Assembly: GCA_945876305.1 (NCBI GenBank)
Contig: CAMCOB010000065.1
Span: forward strand, 1 to 7,663
Origin: Bifidobacterium breve
GTDB lineage: Bacteria > Actinomycetota > Thermoleophilia > Miltoncostaeales > Miltoncostaeaceae
Length of the DNA: 7,663 bases
Reading direction: 5' to 3'
Each line of letters begins with the position of its first letter. Positions within the stretch are counted from its first letter, which is position 1. Positions 4,829-7,663 of this stretch are shown one piece after another. A program made the translations under genes and the position numbers. The notes under the pieces were generated by a model. That model saw nothing but the letters and a program-made list of their open reading frames with translations, did no database searches and was not told where the DNA came from.

Positions 4829-4837
4829 GTATGCAGC

Positions 4838-7663
4838 ATGCGTCTCGGTGACTCCCCATCTCACGGATTGTCCCGTGCCCTTCTTCTGGGTGGAGCGGCG
4901 ATCGTTGCGATGGGTCTGGCGGCGGGCGTGGCATCAGGTGCCACCACCGATCCCACGCCGCAGATCGTGGTGCTCAAACCCACGGCCAACGCCAACGCAA
5001 AGGCCGTGACTGAGGTCATGCGCGGCAACGAGGTCACCGACGTCTACACCGCCGCCATCGATGGCTTCGCGGCCAGCCTGGATCCAGCCGACATCACCCG
5101 CTTGCGTAACGACCCGTCGGTTGTCAGCGTGGAACCCGACCAGCGTGTGAGCATCAACGCCGCGCCGGACAACGATTCGTTCGCCTCAGCCACTGGCATT
5201 GCCGGAGCAAGCGGCAACATCACCGGCACCACGCGCAGTGCCACGCGCCAGACCGGTGAGCCCAGGCCGCTGTCGGTGTGGGGTAGCAGTGGGTCATCCA
5301 TCTGGTACTCATGGACCGCCACCGACACGGGCACGTTGTCGCTGTCCACCGTGGGCAGTAACTACGACACGATGCTCGCCATCTACACCGGGTCGGCCGT
5401 GGGGGCGCTCACCGTGCTGCCCAACGGTGCCAACGACGACTTCGGTTACGACTCACGCGGGAATACGCTCCTCACCAGTTCCGTGAGCGTCAACGTGACT
5501 GCAGGCACCACGTACCGCATCGTTATTGACGGATACGGGCGAACCAGCGGTAACACGAAGCTCAACTGGCTGCTCACCCCCACCGCCCCCGTGAACGATG
5601 CCTTCGCCCAGGCCACGGCGATTACAGGGTCGCAGGGCAGCGTGACGGGATCTACTGCCTTCGCCAGCCGCGAGTCCGGAGAGCCGAACCATGGCGGCAG
5701 TGGCACCGCATCGGTGTGGTACTCGTGGACCGCACCCGATCACGGTGTGGTGTCGCTGTTCACCACCGGCAGTTCATTCGCCACGCTGCTGGGCGCGTAC
5801 ACCGGCACGGCGGTACGTGCACTCACCCCAGTGGTGGCCACCGACACCACACCGCTCGGCAGCACCCGCAGAGGCATGTCGTTCACCGTCACGCCCAACA
5901 CCACCTACCGCATCGCAATCGATGGGGCGAGTGGGGCCACGGGATCGGTGACGCTGGGGTGGAACTTCATTTCGGTTGCACCCATCACGGTGCCTGATCC
6001 ACCGCTGGCTGTCGATGCCGGGGCGCCCAATGGCACCTCCGTGACCGTGTCGGTAACCCCCCCGGTGTCTGACGGCGGATCGGCAATCCTCTCGTACACC
6101 GTGTCGTGCTCGTCGAACACTGGCGGCATCACGCGCACCGGAACATCAACCGACACGTCAGTGCTGATCGTGAGCCTCACCCCAGGGTCCACGTATACCT
6201 GCAGGGCGAAGGCCACCAATGCCCAGGGCATCTCACAGTGGTCTGGTGCGTCATCGGGGTTCGTCATGCCCACTGCGCCTGGCGCGCCGAAGAGCGTCAC
6301 CGCGATCGCGCGCGATGGTGCCGCCACAGTGTCGTGGGTCGCACCCACCTCGAACGGTGGGTCTGACATCACCGACTACACCGCAGTGGCATCGGGCGGC
6401 AACCCCCGCACCACCTGCACCACCGCGCTCACCACCTGCGGCATCACCGGCCTCACCAATGGGGTGGCGTACACCTTCACCGTGCGCGCCACCAATGCCG
6501 TGGGCCAGGGAAGCGCATCCGCCGCCAGCGCCCCAGTGACGCCCGCCGTGCCCATCGCCCCGCTGCCCACCGACCCGACACCCGGCCCGGCACCTACCGA
6601 ACCGGGAACCACCGACCCATCAACTCCGGCGCCTGTCACCGGACCCGGTCTGCCGCAGAACCGCGAGGCATTTGACTGGGGGATTGACCGCCTGGACCAG
6701 CGCGGGAATACCCTCGACAACCGATATGTGGTGCCACTTGACGGAACCGGAGTGACCGCGTACGTCATCGACACCGGCGTGTTGGCAAGTCATGAGGAGT
6801 TCGGTGGGCGTGTGCTTGGCGGTCTGGATGGCGTGGGCGACGGGGGCGGCACCGAGGACTGCAACGGGCACGGCACACACGTGGCCGGCAGCATCGCGGG
6901 CAGGCACTACGGCGTGGCGCCGATGGCGCGCGTTGTACCCGTACGGGTACTCGGGTGCACCGGCGACGGATCGGTGTCCGACGTCATCGCGGGTATCAAC
7001 TGGATGGTGAGCAACCACGTAGCCGGCACGCCGGCCGTGGCCAACATGAGCATGGGAACGCCGTCGTCATCGGCGCTCAACCGTGCCGTTGATACCGCCA
7101 CCGCAGATGGCATCACCATGGCTGTGGCCGCTGGCAACAGCAACACCGACGCGTGCACGATGTCGCCCGCATCGGCTCCAACCGCAATCTCGGTGGGTGC
7201 GACCGATGATCAGGACGCCCGTGCCCCGTTCTCTGACTACGGCCCGTGCGTGACCGTGTTTGCCCCAGGCGTCGACATCGAGTCGGCCTGGAGTAGCGAT
7301 CCCAAGGCAACCGAGGTGCTGTCGGGTACATCGATGGCCGCACCGCATGCGGCCGGAGTGGCTGCCCTGCTGCTGTCGGGCACACCCGGCGCGGCTCCTG
7401 CGCAGGTGAGGCAGGGGATCATCGACGGAGCAACTCCCGGCGTCGTGAGCAACCCGGGTGGTGGTTCTCCGAACCTTCTCCTGTTTGCCGCCGCCTCATC
7501 GGTGCCCATGCCAACAGCCCAAAAGAACAGCCAGTCGAGCAACGCGGTCACCGCACCGTCGAAGGTCCCCCGCATCAAGTCGCTCAAGCGCACAAAGAAG
7601 GGCCTGCGAATTGTGGTGACCGCCCCCAAGGGCGCGAAGATCAAGGTGTTCGTCAACGGCAAG
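4838..7663 (+). CDS. Secreted subtilisin-like serine protease (S8, proteinase K-like), multidomain, 3' end beyond window
   Basis: An open frame of 942 codons with no stop before the window edge. Residues 1-35 form a signal peptide (R13, then ALLLGGAAIVAMGLAAGVASGA), so it is exported. Residues 42-104 are an Inhibitor_I9 propeptide ending VVSVEPDQRV. Residues 112-246 and 253-377 are two related beta-sandwich repeats (NDxFAxA, GEP, WYSWTA, YTGxxV, TTYRIxIDG) like pre-peptidase C-terminal domains. Residues 386-476 and 478-568 resemble fibronectin type III. Residues 569-608 are a Pro/Thr linker. The catalytic domain spans about 609-884: D645 (VIDTG), H678 (GHGTHVAG), oxyanion N767 (AAGN) and S832 (GTSMAAPH), a complete triad. 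C674, VLGC, DAC and YGPC cysteines suit proteinase K-like disulfides. After 885 the sequence becomes Lys-rich and seems to enter another beta domain (KGLRIVVTAPKG). Usually I9 directly precedes the catalytic domain; here about 500 residues intervene. Substrate unknown. Confidence 0.93.
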   Translation, partial: MRLGDSPSHGLSRALLLGGAAIVAMGLAAGVASGATTDPTPQIVVLKPTANANAKAVTEVMRGNEVTDVYTAAIDGFAASLDPADITRLRNDPSVVSVEPDQRVSINAAPDNDSFASATGIAGASGNITGTTRSATRQTGEPRPLSVWGSSGSSIWYSWTATDTGTLSLSTVGSNYDTMLAIYTGSAVGALTVLPNGANDDFGYDSRGNTLLTSSVSVNVTAGTTYRIVIDGYGRTSGNTKLNWLLTPTAPVNDAFAQATAITGSQGSVTGSTAFASRESGEPNHGGSGTASVWYSWTAPDHGVVSLFTTGSSFATLLGAYTGTAVRALTPVVATDTTPLGSTRRGMSFTVTPNTTYRIAIDGASGATGSVTLGWNFISVAPITVPDPPLAVDAGAPNGTSVTVSVTPPVSDGGSAILSYTVSCSSNTGGITRTGTSTDTSVLIVSLTPGSTYTCRAKATNAQGISQWSGASSGFVMPTAPGAPKSVTAIARDGAATVSWVAPTSNGGSDITDYTAVASGGNPRTTCTTALTTCGITGLTNGVAYTFTVRATNAVGQGSASAASAPVTPAVPIAPLPTDPTPGPAPTEPGTTDPSTPAPVTGPGLPQNREAFDWGIDRLDQRGNTLDNRYVVPLDGTGVTAYVIDTGVLASHEEFGGRVLGGLDGVGDGGGTEDCNGHGTHVAGSIAGRHYGVAPMARVVPVRVLGCTGDGSVSDVIAGINWMVSNHVAGTPAVANMSMGTPSSSALNRAVDTATADGITMAVAAGNSNTDACTMSPASAPTAISVGATDDQDARAPFSDYGPCVTVFAPGVDIESAWSSDPKATEVLSGTSMAAPHAAGVAALLLSGTPGAAPAQVRQGIIDGATPGVVSNPGGGSPNLLLFAAASSVPMPTAQKNSQSSNAVTAPSKVPRIKSLKRTKKGLRIVVTAPKGAKIKVFVNGK
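5171..5968 (+). repeat. Two tandem degenerate PPC-like beta-sandwich repeats within the protease
   Basis: Two units, 5171-5575 and 5594-5968, encode related domains of about 125-135 residues. Shared landmarks in order are ND(S/A)FA, a GEP tripeptide, (S)xWYSWTA, a Ser/Thr-rich strand, YTG(S/T)AV and TTYRI(V/A)IDG ending at an NW/WNF strand. The first copy keeps an NDD acidic triad at the position where the second has TDT. Divergence indicates an old duplication. Confidence 0.75.

Noticed and set aside
4831..4833. ATG at 4831 as start of the protease
   Set aside because: It is out of frame with the protease; the in-frame ATG is 4838.
5905..6372. 155-residue minus-strand frame inside the protease
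   Set aside because: Antisense of FnIII-like domains whose plus frame is intact through 942 codons.
1..7663. CRISPR array, tRNA, rRNA, insertion sequence or prophage
   Set aside because: No regularly spaced direct repeats with unique spacers, no cloverleaf-like or rRNA-like sequence, and no transposase or integrase motifs were seen; the only tandem repeats are protein-coding.

Overview
The window is high-GC DNA with strong G/C bias at third codon positions. A CarD-family RNA polymerase regulator, a UspA-fold protein, a proteinase K-like secreted subtilase and recurring TAnnnT boxes 6-9 nt before start codons all suggest Actinomycetota. The class is uncertain; the style resembles Thermoleophilia or related deep lineages, but the sequence alone does not settle this. 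It looks like chromosomal housekeeping and stress territory: no transposase, integrase, phage gene, tRNA, rRNA or CRISPR array was seen.

Layout, left to right. (1) 1-270 (+): the C-terminal end of an acyl-CoA synthetase. (2) 267-1070 (-): a HAD-IIA phosphatase whose stop shares a CTAG with the first gene's stop. (3) 1116-1547 (+): a UspA-fold protein with degenerate nucleotide-binding positions, divergent from the HAD gene across 45 bp. (4) 1615-2439 (+): UppP/BacA undecaprenyl-pyrophosphate phosphatase. (5) 2483-2689 (+): a 68-residue charged protein of unknown function. (6) 2842-3948 (+): a CarD-family regulator with a long Lys/Ala/Pro histone H1-like tail. (7) 3949-4731 (-): YaaA, convergent with carD, stop codon abutting stop codon. 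(8) 4838-7663 (+): a large secreted S8 protease that runs off the window. It has no stop codon in the window and is the largest gene here.

Transcription. Six of the seven genes whose 5' end is in the window have a TAnnnT -10-like box 6-9 nt before the start codon and no good Shine-Dalgarno sequence, the signature of leaderless mRNAs. Only carD has a clear GAGGAG and an apparent leader of about 95 nt. In all four genes whose box begins with TAG, that TAG is also an in-frame stop just upstream of the start, which helps fix the starts.

The genes do not form one pathway. Loose themes are envelope and export (UppP, protease), stress (UspA-like, YaaA) and global transcription (CarD). The two most unusual items are the CarD-plus-H1-tail architecture and the protease, in which about 500 residues of beta-sandwich domains separate the I9 propeptide from the catalytic domain.
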